Shown here piece by piece: positions 14,770 through 24,239 of a stretch of DNA of 64,000 nucleotides (within the stretch, counting starts at the first letter, position 1; each line of letters starts with the position of its first letter). The translations under genes and the position numbers were made by a program. The notes under the pieces were generated by a model that searched no databases, was not told the origin of the DNA, and worked only from the letters and a program-made list of their open reading frames with translations. The DNA lies in contig NZ_JACBJQ010000020.1 in assembly GCF_013404075.1 (NCBI RefSeq), positions 1 to 64,000 on the forward strand. The letters are read 5' to 3'. Source of the DNA: Mycolicibacterium vinylchloridicum. Lineage in GTDB: Bacteria; Actinomycetota; Actinomycetes; Mycobacteriales; Mycobacteriaceae.

Positions 14770-15255
14770 CTAGTGGATGGTCTCGAACATGGCGGCCAGT
14801 TCCGCGCCGGTCATCGGCTCACGGGCCACCACAAAGATGGTGTCGTCGCCGGCGATCGTGCCCACGACGTCGGGCAGTGCCGCCCGGTCGATGGCGCTGG
14901 CGAGATAGTGTGCCGCGCCGGGCGGGGTGCGCAGCACCGCCAGGTTGCCGCTGGCATCGGTGGACACCAGGAGGTCGGCGAGCAGCCGCGAGACTCGTTC
15001 GGTGCCGCCGGACACCCCACGTACCGGGCTGCCGTCCTCGGGCACGACGTAGACGCCGACGCCTCCGTCGGCGCCGCGCAGCTTGACCGCACCGAGCTCC
15101 TCGAGGTCGCGCGAGAGCGTGGCCTGCGTGACGTCGATGCCCTCGTCGGCGAGCAGCGCGGCGAGCTCGCTCTGGCTGTGTACGGACTGCGACGACAACA
15201 ACGCCACGATCCGGGCCTGGCGCCCGGCCCGGGTCGTACTGATCTCGCTGGTCAT
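14770..15255 (-). CDS. argR: Arginine repressor
   Basis: This is the hexameric regulator that represses arginine biosynthesis when bound to arginine. It has 161 residues. The N-terminal winged helix is RQARIVALLSSQSVHSQSELAALLADEGIDVTQATLSRDLEELGAVKLR, with the family recognition motif ATLSRDL. The C-terminal oligomerisation/arginine domain contains the TPPGAAHYLASAIDRAALPDVVGTIAGDDTIFVV signature. ATG 15255 overlaps the argF stop (ATGA) and follows GGAGAG. The gene is inside the operon it controls, so it is autoregulated. Confidence 0.96.
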   Translation of the reverse strand: MTSEISTTRAGRQARIVALLSSQSVHSQSELAALLADEGIDVTQATLSRDLEELGAVKLRGADGGVGVYVVPEDGSPVRGVSGGTERVSRLLADLLVSTDASGNLAVLRTPPGAAHYLASAIDRAALPDVVGTIAGDDTIFVVAREPMTGAELAAMFETIH

Positions 15256-16181
15256 CGTCTCTCCAACAGCCACACCAGCAACGCCTTCTGGGCGTGCAGC
15301 CGGTTCTCGGCCTCGTCCCACACCGCGCTGTGCGGGCCGTCGATCACCTCATCGGTGATCTCGTGTCCGCGGTGCGCCGGAAGGCAATGCAGGACAACGA
15401 CTTCGGAGTCGGCGTGGCCGAGCAGCGCCGCGTTGAGCTGGAACGGGCGAAACGGGATCACCCGATCCAGCCCGTCGTTCTCCTGCCCCATCGACGTCCA
15501 GGTGTCGGTGACCAGCACATCAGCACCCTTGGCGCCGGCGAGCGCATCCGCGGTCAGCGTGACGGAGGCACCGGTCTGTTGCGCCCGCCGTTCGGCGGCG
15601 GCGACGAACAACGGGTGCGGCTCGAACCCGGCAGGTGCGGCGATCGTGACGTGAATGCCTGCGGTGACGCCGCCGAGCATCAGCGAGTGCGCCATGTTGT
15701 TGGCGCCGTCACCGAAGTACGTCATCCGCAACCCGCTCAGCGATCCCTTACGTTCCTTCAACGTCTGTAGGTCGGCCAGCACCTGGCAGGGGTGGAACTC
15801 GTCGGACAGGGCGTTCACCACGGGAACCGTTGCCCCCGAAGCCATTGCATTGAGCCGCTGCTGGGCGAAGGTGCGCCAGACGATGGCGTCGACGTAGCGC
15901 GACAGCACCCGCCCGGTGTCCTCCAGCGTCTCCTCCCGGCCGAGCTGGGTGGCCCGGCCGTCGACCACGACCGCGTGCCCGCCGAGTTGCGCGATGCCGA
16001 TCTCGAACGAGAACCGGGTGCGGGTGGAGTTCTTGTCGAAGATGACCGCCACCCCGCGCGGGCCCTCGAGCGGGCGCCGGCTCATCGGTTCCTTCTTGAG
16101 TTCGGCTGCCAGCTCCAGAATTTCGGCCTGTTCCTCGGGGGTCAGGTCGTCGTCACGCAGGAAGTTTCGCGGGGTGCTCAT
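15252..16181 (-). CDS. argF: Ornithine carbamoyltransferase
   Basis: This enzyme makes citrulline from ornithine and carbamoyl phosphate. It has 309 residues. The carbamoyl-phosphate loop STRTRFSFE is near residue 52, the HPCQVLADLQT motif near 130, SMGQEND (ornithine loop) near 232, and HCLPAHRGHEI near 270 with the catalytic Cys. It overlaps argD by 4 bp upstream and argR by 4 bp downstream (both ATGA). Nothing is unusual. Confidence 0.97.
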   Translation of the reverse strand: MSTPRNFLRDDDLTPEEQAEILELAAELKKEPMSRRPLEGPRGVAVIFDKNSTRTRFSFEIGIAQLGGHAVVVDGRATQLGREETLEDTGRVLSRYVDAIVWRTFAQQRLNAMASGATVPVVNALSDEFHPCQVLADLQTLKERKGSLSGLRMTYFGDGANNMAHSLMLGGVTAGIHVTIAAPAGFEPHPLFVAAAERRAQQTGASVTLTADALAGAKGADVLVTDTWTSMGQENDGLDRVIPFRPFQLNAALLGHADSEVVVLHCLPAHRGHEITDEVIDGPHSAVWDEAENRLHAQKALLVWLLERR

Positions 16182-17344
16182 GGGGTCGCCTCATCCAGGA
16201 TCGCCGGCAGTGCCGTCAGGAAATCGTCGATCTGTACTTCGGTGATGATCAGCGGCGGGGCCAGCCGGACGACGTCCGGCGCGGCGGCGTTGACCAGGAA
16301 TCCGGCGTCGCGGGCGGCGGTTTCGACGGCCTTGCCCTGCGGGGCGGTCAACACAATGCCGCGCAGCAGACCGCGGCCCCGGACGTGGTCGACCAACGGA
16401 TGGCCCAGCGACTCGATGCCGTGGCTGAGCGTCTTTCCCAGCAGGTCGGCGCGGCTGACCAGGTCTTCGGCGGCCAGCACCCGCAGCACCGCCAGCGCGG
16501 CAGCGGTGCACACCGGGTTGCCGCCGAATGTGCTGCCGTGCAGGCCGGGGGTCAGCAGGTCGGCGGTCGATCCGGTGGCCAGGCACGCCCCGATCGGCAG
16601 TCCCCCGCCGAGACCCTTTGCCAGCGTGACGATGTCGGGGACGATGCCGTCGTGCTGGTGGGCGAAGAACGAGCCGGTGCGCCCGACTCCGGTCTGCACC
16701 TCGTCGAGGACCAGCAGCGCGCCGCGCCGGCTGGTGATCTCGCGCGCGGCGACCAGGTACCCCTCGGGCGGGACGACGACGCCACCCTCGCCCATGATCG
16801 GTTCGAGGAACACCGCGGCGGTGTCGTCGGTGACGGCGGCATCGAGGGCGTCGACGTCGCCGTACGGCACATGCGTGACGTCACCGGGCAGCGGTTCGAA
16901 CGGCGCCTGCTTGGTCGGCTGCCCGGTCAGTGCCAGGGATCCCATCGTTCGGCCGTGGAAGGCGCCTTGGGCGGCAACGAGTTTGGTGCGCCCGGTCAGC
17001 CGGGTGATCTTGAAGGCTACCTCGTTGGCCTCGGTGCCGGAGTTGCAGAAGAACACCCGCGCCGGGGTGCCGAGCTGCTCGACGAGTGCCTCGGCCAGCG
17101 CGACACCCGGTTCGGTGGCATACAGATTCGAGGTGTGGCCGAGCGTGTTCAGCTGGGTGGTGACGGCCTCGATGATCGCCGGGTGGCGGTGGCCGAGGAT
17201 GTTGACCGCGATGCCGCCGAGCAGGTCGAGGTAGGACTTGCCGCTCTCGTCGGTGACGACGGCGCCGTCACCGCTGGCCAGACCGAGCGGCGGCGTGCCG
17301 TAGTTGTCCATCATGACGTCGGACCATCTGTCAGTGAGCGTCAT
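16178..17344 (-). CDS. argD: Acetylornithine aminotransferase
   Basis: This PLP-dependent class III aminotransferase converts N-acetylglutamate semialdehyde to N-acetylornithine. It has 388 residues when started at ATG 17344, which overlaps the argB stop (ATGA). Key pieces are FCNSGTEANEVAFKITR near residue 100, GAFHGRTMGSLALTG, VLDEVQTGVGRTG (PLP aspartate) and the lysine loop TLAKGLGGGLPIGA near 245. The longer open frame upstream lies inside argB and is not coding. Confidence 0.96.
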   Translation of the reverse strand: MTLTDRWSDVMMDNYGTPPLGLASGDGAVVTDESGKSYLDLLGGIAVNILGHRHPAIIEAVTTQLNTLGHTSNLYATEPGVALAEALVEQLGTPARVFFCNSGTEANEVAFKITRLTGRTKLVAAQGAFHGRTMGSLALTGQPTKQAPFEPLPGDVTHVPYGDVDALDAAVTDDTAAVFLEPIMGEGGVVVPPEGYLVAAREITSRRGALLVLDEVQTGVGRTGSFFAHQHDGIVPDIVTLAKGLGGGLPIGACLATGSTADLLTPGLHGSTFGGNPVCTAAALAVLRVLAAEDLVSRADLLGKTLSHGIESLGHPLVDHVRGRGLLRGIVLTAPQGKAVETAARDAGFLVNAAAPDVVRLAPPLIITEVQIDDFLTALPAILDEATP

Positions 17345-18213
17345 GAGGGGATCACCTTCGTGCCGGTACCTTCGTCGGTGAACAGTTCGACCAGCACACA
17401 GTGTTCGACCCGGCCGTCGATCACATGCGCGCTGGGGACCCCGCCCTCGACCGCCCGCAGGCAGGCTTCGATCTTGGGGATCATGCCGGTTTCGAGGTTC
17501 GGCAGCAGCTCGGTCAGCAGCTCTGCGTCGATCTGGCTGACCAACGAATTCCGGTCGGGCCAACTGGTGTACAGCCCTTCGACATCGGTCAGCATCAACA
17601 GCTTCTCGGCACCCAGCGCCTTGGCCACCGCGGCGGCCGCCGTGTCGGCGTTGATGTTGTGCACCACGCCGTCGACGTCGGGGGCGATCGTCGAGATCAC
17701 CGGGATACGGCCGGCGGCAATGAGATCCAGGATCGCCGCGGTGTTGACGTGTTCGACGTCGCCGACCAGGCCGATGTCGGTGAGTACGCCGTCGACGGTG
17801 ACGCCGCGGCGCACCGCGGTCAAGAGCTGGGCGTCCTCACCGGTGATGCCGACCGCATACGGGCCATGGGCGTTGATGAGGTTCACCAGCTCGCGGCCGA
17901 CCTGGCCGAACAGCACCATCCGCGCGACGTCGAGTACCTCCGGGGTGGTGACCCGGAAACCGCCCTTGAATTCCCCGTCGATCCCGAGCTTCTTGAGCAT
18001 CGCGCTGATCTGCGGGCCGCCGCCATGCACGACGACGGGGTGAATACCGGCATTACGCAGGAACACCATGTCGTCGGCGAACGCGGCCTTGAGCCGATCG
18101 TCGGTCATCGCGTTGCCGCCGTACTTGACGACGACGATCTTGTTGTTGAGCTGCTTGAGCCACGGTAGCGCCTCGGCCAGGATCGCGGCCTTGGTGTTCA
18201 CGGTCGCGGTCAT
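17341..18213 (-). CDS. argB: Acetylglutamate kinase
   Basis: This is the committed, usually arginine-inhibited step: it phosphorylates N-acetylglutamate. The length is 290 residues from ATG 18213, which overlaps the argJ stop by 4 bp. The amino-acid-kinase core is intact: VVVKYGGNAM near residue 33, VVHGGGPQI near 72, and ADTAAAAVAKALGAEKLLMLTDVEGLY near 200. The N-terminal helix (TKAAILAEALPWLKQLNNK) is the extension found in arginine-sensitive hexameric forms. Confidence 0.96.
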   Translation of the reverse strand: MTATVNTKAAILAEALPWLKQLNNKIVVVKYGGNAMTDDRLKAAFADDMVFLRNAGIHPVVVHGGGPQISAMLKKLGIDGEFKGGFRVTTPEVLDVARMVLFGQVGRELVNLINAHGPYAVGITGEDAQLLTAVRRGVTVDGVLTDIGLVGDVEHVNTAAILDLIAAGRIPVISTIAPDVDGVVHNINADTAAAAVAKALGAEKLLMLTDVEGLYTSWPDRNSLVSQIDAELLTELLPNLETGMIPKIEACLRAVEGGVPSAHVIDGRVEHCVLVELFTDEGTGTKVIPS

Positions 18214-19433
18214 GAGCTGTACGCCGAGTTCTCTTCGACGTAGGCGTGCGACAGGTCGGTGGTGCGGATGGTCGCCTGCCCGTTGCCGAGCTTCAGGTCG
18301 ACGGTGACGTCGATGTCGGCACCGGACAGGTCCACGTCGCGAGCGCCCGGTGCGCCCGCGCCGTCTACGCACACCGGGAAGCCGTTGAACGACACGGTGA
18401 TCCGCTGTGCGTCGATCTCGAACGGCACCATACCGACCGCAGCCAGCACGCGGCCCCAGTTCGGGTCGGAGCCGAACAGTGCGGTCTTCACCAGGCTATC
18501 GCGCGCGACGACCCGGGCCGCGGTGACGGCGTCGTCGTCGCTGGGCGCCCCGGTCACGGTGATCGCGACCCGTTTGGTGACGCCTTCGGCGTCGGCCTGC
18601 AGCTGCGCGCACAGGTCGTCGCAGACCCGCAGCACGGCAGCGTCGAGATCCTCTTGGCTGGGCGCGATCTCGCTCGCGCCGGAGGCGAGCAACAACACGG
18701 TGTCGTTGGTCGAGCAGCTGCCGTCGACGTCGAGTCGGTCGAAGGTCTTGGCGGTGGCCCGGCGCAGTGCGGTGTCCAGCGCGGCGGCATCGGCCACCGC
18801 ATCGGTGGTCAGTACCACCAGCATGGTCGCCAGCGAGGGCGCCAGCATGCCGGCACCCTTGGCCATGCCGCCGACGGTCCAGTTCTCCCCGGTTTCCGGA
18901 GCGTGGTGCAGCGCAACCTGTTTGGGCACCGTGTCGGTGGTCATGATGGCGCGCGCCGCCTCGTCGCCGCCGGTGAGACCGCCGCCGAGTTCGTGGACGA
19001 TCTCGGTGACGCCGGCCAGCACCTTGGTCATCGGAAGGCGGTCGCCGATCAGGCCCGTCGAGCAGATCGCAACCTCGACGGGCCCGGTCTCGGTGCCCCA
19101 TTCAGACAACGCGGCCGCGACGGCTTCGGCGGTGGCGTGGGTGTCCTGGAAGCCGCCCGCGCCGGTGCAGGCGTTGGCGCCACCGGAATTCAGCAGCACC
19201 GCGCGCAGCCGGCCGGTGGTGAGCACCTGCTGGCTCCACAGCACGGGGGCGGCCTTGATCTGGTTGCGGGTGAACACCCCGGCCGCCGCGTAATCGGGGC
19301 CCTCGTTGAACACCAGCGCCAGGTCTAGGTTGCCGGACGCCTTGATGCCCGCCGCGATCCCGGTGGCACGGAAGCCCGCGGGCGCGGTAACCCCTTGTGT
19401 GCGAACCAGTTTGGTTTCATCAGTTTGTGTCAC
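18210..19433 (-). CDS. argJ: Bifunctional glutamate N-acetyltransferase/amino-acid acetyltransferase
   Basis: This enzyme recycles the acetyl group from acetylornithine to glutamate and may also use acetyl-CoA. It has 407 residues. The self-cleavage site is visible at KGAGMLAPSLATMLVVLTTDA: the Thr after LA becomes the N-terminal nucleophile of the beta chain. The C-terminal DPNWGRVLAAVG and HAYVEENSAYSS are family hallmarks. GTG 19433 overlaps the argC stop by 4 bp (GTGA), fixing the start. Confidence 0.96.
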   Translation of the reverse strand: MTQTDETKLVRTQGVTAPAGFRATGIAAGIKASGNLDLALVFNEGPDYAAAGVFTRNQIKAAPVLWSQQVLTTGRLRAVLLNSGGANACTGAGGFQDTHATAEAVAAALSEWGTETGPVEVAICSTGLIGDRLPMTKVLAGVTEIVHELGGGLTGGDEAARAIMTTDTVPKQVALHHAPETGENWTVGGMAKGAGMLAPSLATMLVVLTTDAVADAAALDTALRRATAKTFDRLDVDGSCSTNDTVLLLASGASEIAPSQEDLDAAVLRVCDDLCAQLQADAEGVTKRVAITVTGAPSDDDAVTAARVVARDSLVKTALFGSDPNWGRVLAAVGMVPFEIDAQRITVSFNGFPVCVDGAGAPGARDVDLSGADIDVTVDLKLGNGQATIRTTDLSHAYVEENSAYSS

Positions 19434-20464
19434 GGTGCCACCCCCACGATCGACAGCCCTTCGGTCTCCGCCCAGCCCAGCGCGAGATTCATCGACTGCA
19501 CCGCCGCCCCGGCTGTGCCCTTGACCAGGTTGTCGATGGCGCACACCGCGACCAGAACGCCGGCGTCGGCGTCGACGGCCACTGCCAGTTGCGCGGCATT
19601 GCTGCCGATCACCGCACCCGTGCGGGGCAATTGTCCCTCGGGCAGCAGATGGATGAACGGCTCCGCGTCGTATGCCTTCTCGTACGCCGCGCGGATCTGC
19701 GACACCGGCGCCTGGGTGCGGGCCGTGCAGGTGGCCAGGATGCCGCGCGAGGTCGGAATCAGCACCGGGGTGAACGAGACGGTGACGTCTTTGGCCGTCA
19801 CCGCGCGCAGCCCCTGCGCGATCTCCGGGGTGTGCCGGTGTGCGCCCGCGATGTTGTAGGCCCGCGCCGAGCCGATGACTTCCGAACCCAGCAGGTCGAC
19901 CTTGGCGGCGCGACCGGCACCAGAGGTCCCACTGACCGCGACAACGGTGACGTCGGGTTCGACGAGGTCCTCGGCGACAGCGGGCACCAGGGCCAGCAGG
20001 GCGGCCGTCGGGTAGCAGCCGGGCACCGCGATCCGGCTGGCCCCACGCAGCCGGTCCCGGCCGCCGGGCAGTTCCGGCAGCCCGTACGGCCAGCTGCCCG
20101 CGTACGGCGTTCCGTAGAACCGCTCCCAGGCCGCGGAGTCGGTGAGCCGGAAGTCGGCGCCGCAGTCGACAACCAGCGTCTCGGGGCCCAACTGCTCGGC
20201 CAGGGCCGCGGAGTGGCCGTGCGGCAAGGCGAGGAAGACGACGTCGTGACCGGCCAGCACGTCGAGCCCGGTGGGCTCGAGCACCCGGTTGGCCAGCGGC
20301 AACAGATGCGGGTGATGCTCGGACAGCTGGGTGCCCGCACTGGCGGCGGCCGTGAGCGCGCCGATGGTCAGGCGGCCGTCCGCGTAGGCCGGATGCCCGA
20401 GCAACAAACGCAGAATCTCACCGCCGGCATAGCCGCTGGCGCCGGCAACCGCCACCGAAGTCAT
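19430..20464 (-). CDS. argC: N-acetyl-gamma-glutamyl-phosphate reductase
   Basis: This is the first gene of the arginine operon. It has 344 residues and makes N-acetylglutamate semialdehyde using NADPH. The N-terminal nucleotide loop AVAGASGYAGGEILRLL and the active-site IAVPGCYPTAALLAL (catalytic Cys near residue 144) are intact, as is GAHRHTPEI. ATG 20464 (MTSVAVAGAS) is preferred over an in-frame ATG five codons upstream that lies inside the ARG-box-like repeats. No other gene lies between pheT and argC. Confidence 0.96.
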   Translation of the reverse strand: MTSVAVAGASGYAGGEILRLLLGHPAYADGRLTIGALTAAASAGTQLSEHHPHLLPLANRVLEPTGLDVLAGHDVVFLALPHGHSAALAEQLGPETLVVDCGADFRLTDSAAWERFYGTPYAGSWPYGLPELPGGRDRLRGASRIAVPGCYPTAALLALVPAVAEDLVEPDVTVVAVSGTSGAGRAAKVDLLGSEVIGSARAYNIAGAHRHTPEIAQGLRAVTAKDVTVSFTPVLIPTSRGILATCTARTQAPVSQIRAAYEKAYDAEPFIHLLPEGQLPRTGAVIGSNAAQLAVAVDADAGVLVAVCAIDNLVKGTAGAAVQSMNLALGWAETEGLSIVGVAP

Positions 20465-20474
20465 GCAGTGATTC

Positions 20475-20505
20475 TGCATGTTTATGCAAGGGTATGCAAA
20501 TACAT
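20475..20505 (-). promoter_or_regulatory. ARG-box-like operator and promoter region of the arg operon
   Basis: Directly upstream of argC lie three related repeats: TGCAT-GTTT-ATGCA (20475-20488, a 5-bp-arm palindrome) and TATGCAAA (20493-20500), followed by an AT-rich TACATT block. The spacing and TGCAT/ATGCA content resemble ArgR operators. Since argR is in this operon, arginine-dependent autorepression here is the simplest reading. The -10 cannot be fixed because it overlaps the repeats. Confidence 0.65.
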
Positions 20506-20516
20506 TCCAGGTGGGC

Positions 20517-20532
20517 TCGTCGAGATCGACGA
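20517..20532. terminator. Hairpin between pheT and argC
   Basis: TCGTCGA and TCGACGA form 7-bp arms around a 2-bp centre. It lies about 53 bp after the pheT stop and just upstream of the arg promoter, so it could end pheST transcription. There is no U-tract. Confidence 0.35.
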
Positions 20533-20584
20533 AATGCGGCGATGTACTCGCGAAAGTTCTGCCGAATGTCGGTTCGGGAGGAAG

Positions 20585-23080
20585 TTAGCCCCGCAGTTCG
20601 GCGCCGACACGCTCGGCCGCCGCGGCCACCGCGGCGTCGCGGGCGGCGCTGGCCTCGTCCTCGGTCAGCGTCCGATCCGCCGCCCGGAAGCGCAGTGCCA
20701 AGGTCAGCGACTTGCGGTCCGCGCCGATCTGCGGGCCGGTGTACACATCGAAGAGCGCCACGTCCTCCAACAGCTCCCCGGCGCCGTCGCGCACCGCGTC
20801 GACCACGGCCGACGCCGGGACATCACTGGCCACCACCAGACTGACGTCCTGGAACACCGCCGGGAACGGCGACACCCGCGGTGCGGGCAGCGTTTCGGTG
20901 AGCGGAACGGCATCGAGGTCGAGCTCCACCGCGCAGGTGCCCTTCGGCAGGCCGGAGCGTTCGATCACCGACGGATGCAGTTGACCGGCGTGCCCGACGA
21001 CCCGCCCGTCGACGAGAACCTCGGCACAGCGGCCCGGATGCCAGGGCAGCTGCTGGGCCGCCCGCAAAGTCACGTCCACACCGCAGGCGCGGGCGATCAC
21101 CCGGACCGCCTCGAAGGCGTCGGCGGCCTCGACCGGGCGGCCCGGCCCCCACGGGCCGCGCGGTTCGCGCAGCCCGGTCAGCACGGCACCGACGTGAACG
21201 GGCTGGCTCGGCAGCGACGCATCCAACGCCGCGATCTCGTCATCGCTCGGTCGACGATGCGTCGGGATCAGCTCGACGCCCTTGGTCTCCTCGGTCGGAT
21301 GTACCACCTGCGCGATACCGAACAGCGCGACATCGACGAAGCCGCGGGAAACGTTGCGGGACAACGCTTCCAGCAGCGCCGGCAACAGCGTGGTGGCCAG
21401 GTGCGGCCGCTCGGCCTCCAGCGGGTTGAGCACGGAGGTGGTGGCGCGCCGCGGATCATCGGCCGACAGGCCCCAGGTATCGAAGACCCCGGCTGGCAGG
21501 AACGGGGTCGGCAGCACCTCGACGTAACCCGAAAGGCCCAGCGACTTACCGACCGCGCGGCGGCGCTTCTGGCCCGCCGTCAGTCCACGTCCGGCCGGTG
21601 CGGTGGGCAGCACTGACGGGATCTTGTCGAGACCCTCCAGCCGCAGCACCTCCTCGACCAGGTCGGCGGGCTGCACCAGGTCGGGTCGCCAGCTCGGCGG
21701 GGTGACCACAAGGATGGCGCGGTCGGCGTCGTCCTCGACGACCTCGGCACCGATCTGCGTCAGCCGCTTCACCGCGGCGCCGCCCTCGTACTCGACGCCG
21801 GCCATCCGGTCGGGCAGGTCGAAACGCATCCGCACCGGCGCCGGTGACCAGTCGTCCCGCGGCGGGTCCCCGCGCCAGTCGGTCAGCGTGGGTTCGACGG
21901 TGCCGCCGGCGATTTCGGCGAGCAGCGCGGCACACCGGTCGATGGCGGCCACCGAGATGGCGGGATCGACCGAGCGTTCGTAGCGCCGGCCCGCCTCGCT
22001 CACGAGATGCAGGCGCCGGATCGTGCGGGACACCGCGGCGGGGTCCCAGACCGCGGCCTCGAGCAGGATGTCGGTGGAGTCGTCGTCGATCTCGGTGGTG
22101 CCCGCGCCCATGACACCGCCGATGGCCGCTGTCGCGACATCGTCGACGATCAGCACATCGGCCGGGTCGAGTTTGCGTTCGATGTCGTCGAGCGTGACGA
22201 CGGTCTCCCCAGGCTTGGCGAACCGGACCGTGAATTCGCCGTTGATGCGGCTGCGGTCGTGGGCGTGCATGGGATGGCCGATTTCGAGCATCACGTAGTT
22301 GGTGACGTCGACCGCCGGCGAGATCGGTCGGATGCCGGACAGCATCAGCCGCCGGCGCAACCACCACGGCGACTGCGCTCCTGGGTCGATCCCGGTGACC
22401 GCTCGCAGTGCGAAACGGCTGACACCCGTACCGGATTCGACGGTGACCGGCAACGCCGGGCCCTCTGCCGGCAATGCGGGCACGTCGGCGGGGTCGACGA
22501 AGTCGAGGTCATAGGCACAGGCGATCTCGCGGGCGATGCCGCGTACCGACATGCAGTAACCCCGGTCCGGGGTGACGGCCAGGTCGAAGACCACGTCGTC
22601 GAGACCCAGGACGTCGACACCGGAGTCGCCGGGCTCCGCCGTCCCCGGCGGCAGCACGATGATCCCGGAATGGTCGGCGCCCAACCCTAATTCGGCGGCC
22701 GAGCAGATCATGCCGTCGGAGAGCCGGCCATAGGTCTTGCGGCTGGCGATGTGGAAATCACCGGGCAGGGTCGTGCCGGGCAGCGCTACCACGACGAGAT
22801 CGCCGACCGCGAAGTTCGATGCACCGCAGACGATATCGCGGTCACCGTCCTCGCCGACGTTGACCTTGCACGCCCGGATCGGCTTCTTGAACTCGGTGAG
22901 CTCCTCGATCGCGGTCACCCGCCCGACGGTCAGCGGGCCGGACACCGGCCCGAGCGCGATGATGTCCTCGACCTCGTGGCCGACGCGGATCAGCGCCTGC
23001 TCCAGCTCATGTGGCTCCACGTGCCAGCCGGGAGCACCCTGCTGAACGACCTCACGCAGCCAGCTGTAGGGAAGGCGCAT
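20585..23080 (-). CDS. pheT: Phenylalanine--tRNA ligase beta subunit
   Basis: This is the large subunit of the alpha2-beta2 PheRS, with 831 residues. Domains in order are the N-terminal catalytic-like fold, the EMAP-type tRNA-binding domain (about 40-150), the B3/B4 editing domain (about 210-360), B5 (about 400-475), the catalytic-like core, and the C-terminal FDX-ACB anticodon-binding domain (about 735-831, FPAVFQDVSLVV ... LTLALRFRA). Its ATG overlaps the pheS stop by one base, so the subunits are translationally coupled. Confidence 0.97.
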   Translation of the reverse strand: MRLPYSWLREVVQQGAPGWHVEPHELEQALIRVGHEVEDIIALGPVSGPLTVGRVTAIEELTEFKKPIRACKVNVGEDGDRDIVCGASNFAVGDLVVVALPGTTLPGDFHIASRKTYGRLSDGMICSAAELGLGADHSGIIVLPPGTAEPGDSGVDVLGLDDVVFDLAVTPDRGYCMSVRGIAREIACAYDLDFVDPADVPALPAEGPALPVTVESGTGVSRFALRAVTGIDPGAQSPWWLRRRLMLSGIRPISPAVDVTNYVMLEIGHPMHAHDRSRINGEFTVRFAKPGETVVTLDDIERKLDPADVLIVDDVATAAIGGVMGAGTTEIDDDSTDILLEAAVWDPAAVSRTIRRLHLVSEAGRRYERSVDPAISVAAIDRCAALLAEIAGGTVEPTLTDWRGDPPRDDWSPAPVRMRFDLPDRMAGVEYEGGAAVKRLTQIGAEVVEDDADRAILVVTPPSWRPDLVQPADLVEEVLRLEGLDKIPSVLPTAPAGRGLTAGQKRRRAVGKSLGLSGYVEVLPTPFLPAGVFDTWGLSADDPRRATTSVLNPLEAERPHLATTLLPALLEALSRNVSRGFVDVALFGIAQVVHPTEETKGVELIPTHRRPSDDEIAALDASLPSQPVHVGAVLTGLREPRGPWGPGRPVEAADAFEAVRVIARACGVDVTLRAAQQLPWHPGRCAEVLVDGRVVGHAGQLHPSVIERSGLPKGTCAVELDLDAVPLTETLPAPRVSPFPAVFQDVSLVVASDVPASAVVDAVRDGAGELLEDVALFDVYTGPQIGADRKSLTLALRFRAADRTLTEDEASAARDAAVAAAAERVGAELRG

Positions 23081-24123
23081 CAGACCCCGACCCCGAACGG
23101 CAGCGAGAAGCGGACGTCACCCTCGACCATGTCACGCATATCGGGAATCCCGTTGCGGAACTGCAGGGTTCGCTCCAGGCCCATCCCGAAAGCAAATCCG
23201 GAGTACATCTCTGGGTCGATCCCGGCCGCGCGCAACACATTCGGGTTGACCATGCCGCAACCGCCCCACTCCACCCAGCCGGCGCCGCCCTTCTTGTTGG
23301 GGAACCAGATGTCCACCTCGGCCGAAGGTTCGGTGAAGGGGAAGAAGTGCGGCCGCATCCGGGTGCGGGCGTCTGGACCGAATTCCGAGCGGGCGAACGC
23401 GTCCAGCGTTCCGCGCAGATGGGCCATCGTCAGGCCGCGGTCCACGGCGAGGCCCTCCACCTGATGGAACACCGGGGTGTGCGTGGAGTCGAGCTCGTCG
23501 GTGCGAAACGTGCGGCCGATCGAGACGATGTACACCGGCAGCTCGCGATCGAGCAGCGTGCGCACCTGCACCGGCGAGGTGTGAGTGCGCAGCAGCTGCC
23601 GTGACCCCTCCGGAGCGATGTGGAACGTGTCGGACTCGCTGCGCGCGGGGTGATCGGGCGGAAAGTTCAGCGCGTCGAAGTTGAACTGCTCGGTCTCGAC
23701 CTCGGGGCCTTCGGCCAGCTCCCAGCCCATCGCGACGAAAGTGTCGGCGATGTGCTCGGCCAGGATCGTGATCGGGTGACGCGCACCGACGGGCTCGCGC
23801 GTCGACGGCAGGGTGACGTCGATGGCCTCGGCGACCAGGACGGCGGCGTCGCGCTCGGCGCGCAGTGCCGCCAGGCGCTCGTCGTAGCTGCGCTGGGCGT
23901 CCCCGCGGGCGAGGTTGACCAGCTTGCCGGCCTCGGAGCGGTCCTCCTTGGGCAGCCCGGCCAGTGCCTGGCGGGCCAGCGCCAGCGGCGCGCGGTCGCC
24001 GAGGTGCTCGGTCTTGGCACGGGCCAGCGCGTCCAGGTCGGTGGCCCGCTCGAAGGCGTGCCGGGCCGCGCTGACGGCCTTGGTCAACGATTCCTGCGAC
24101 AGGTCGACGGGTTGTTCGCCCAC
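23080..24123 (-). CDS. pheS: Phenylalanine--tRNA ligase alpha subunit
   Basis: This is the catalytic subunit, with 347 residues from GTG 24123 (MGEQPVDLSQESL), which has AAGGAG upstream. Class II motifs are present: PDHPAR..DTFHI near residue 165, the motif 2 region GRTFRTDELDSTHTPVFHQVEG near 210, and motif 3 GFAFGMGLERTLQFRNGIPDMR near 310. An N-terminal coiled coil contacts the tRNA. A TATGAT -10 (24184-24189, minus) implies a 5' leader of about 50 bases; I see no T-box or attenuator. Confidence 0.96.
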   Translation of the reverse strand: MGEQPVDLSQESLTKAVSAARHAFERATDLDALARAKTEHLGDRAPLALARQALAGLPKEDRSEAGKLVNLARGDAQRSYDERLAALRAERDAAVLVAEAIDVTLPSTREPVGARHPITILAEHIADTFVAMGWELAEGPEVETEQFNFDALNFPPDHPARSESDTFHIAPEGSRQLLRTHTSPVQVRTLLDRELPVYIVSIGRTFRTDELDSTHTPVFHQVEGLAVDRGLTMAHLRGTLDAFARSEFGPDARTRMRPHFFPFTEPSAEVDIWFPNKKGGAGWVEWGGCGMVNPNVLRAAGIDPEMYSGFAFGMGLERTLQFRNGIPDMRDMVEGDVRFSLPFGVGV

Positions 24124-24239
24124 GCGGCGAGACGCTCCTTGCACTTCCGGGTTGTTTGCACCACGGATGTGACGCAAGTGCCGATCATAGGTGATGCCAG
24201 AATGACGCCTCGCAGGCATTTCACCGGTAAGGATGTCCG

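Noticed and set aside
24124..24239. T-box or Phe attenuator before pheS
   Set aside because: No T-box sequence, no Phe-codon leader peptide and no terminator/antiterminator pair were seen in the roughly 100 bp available.
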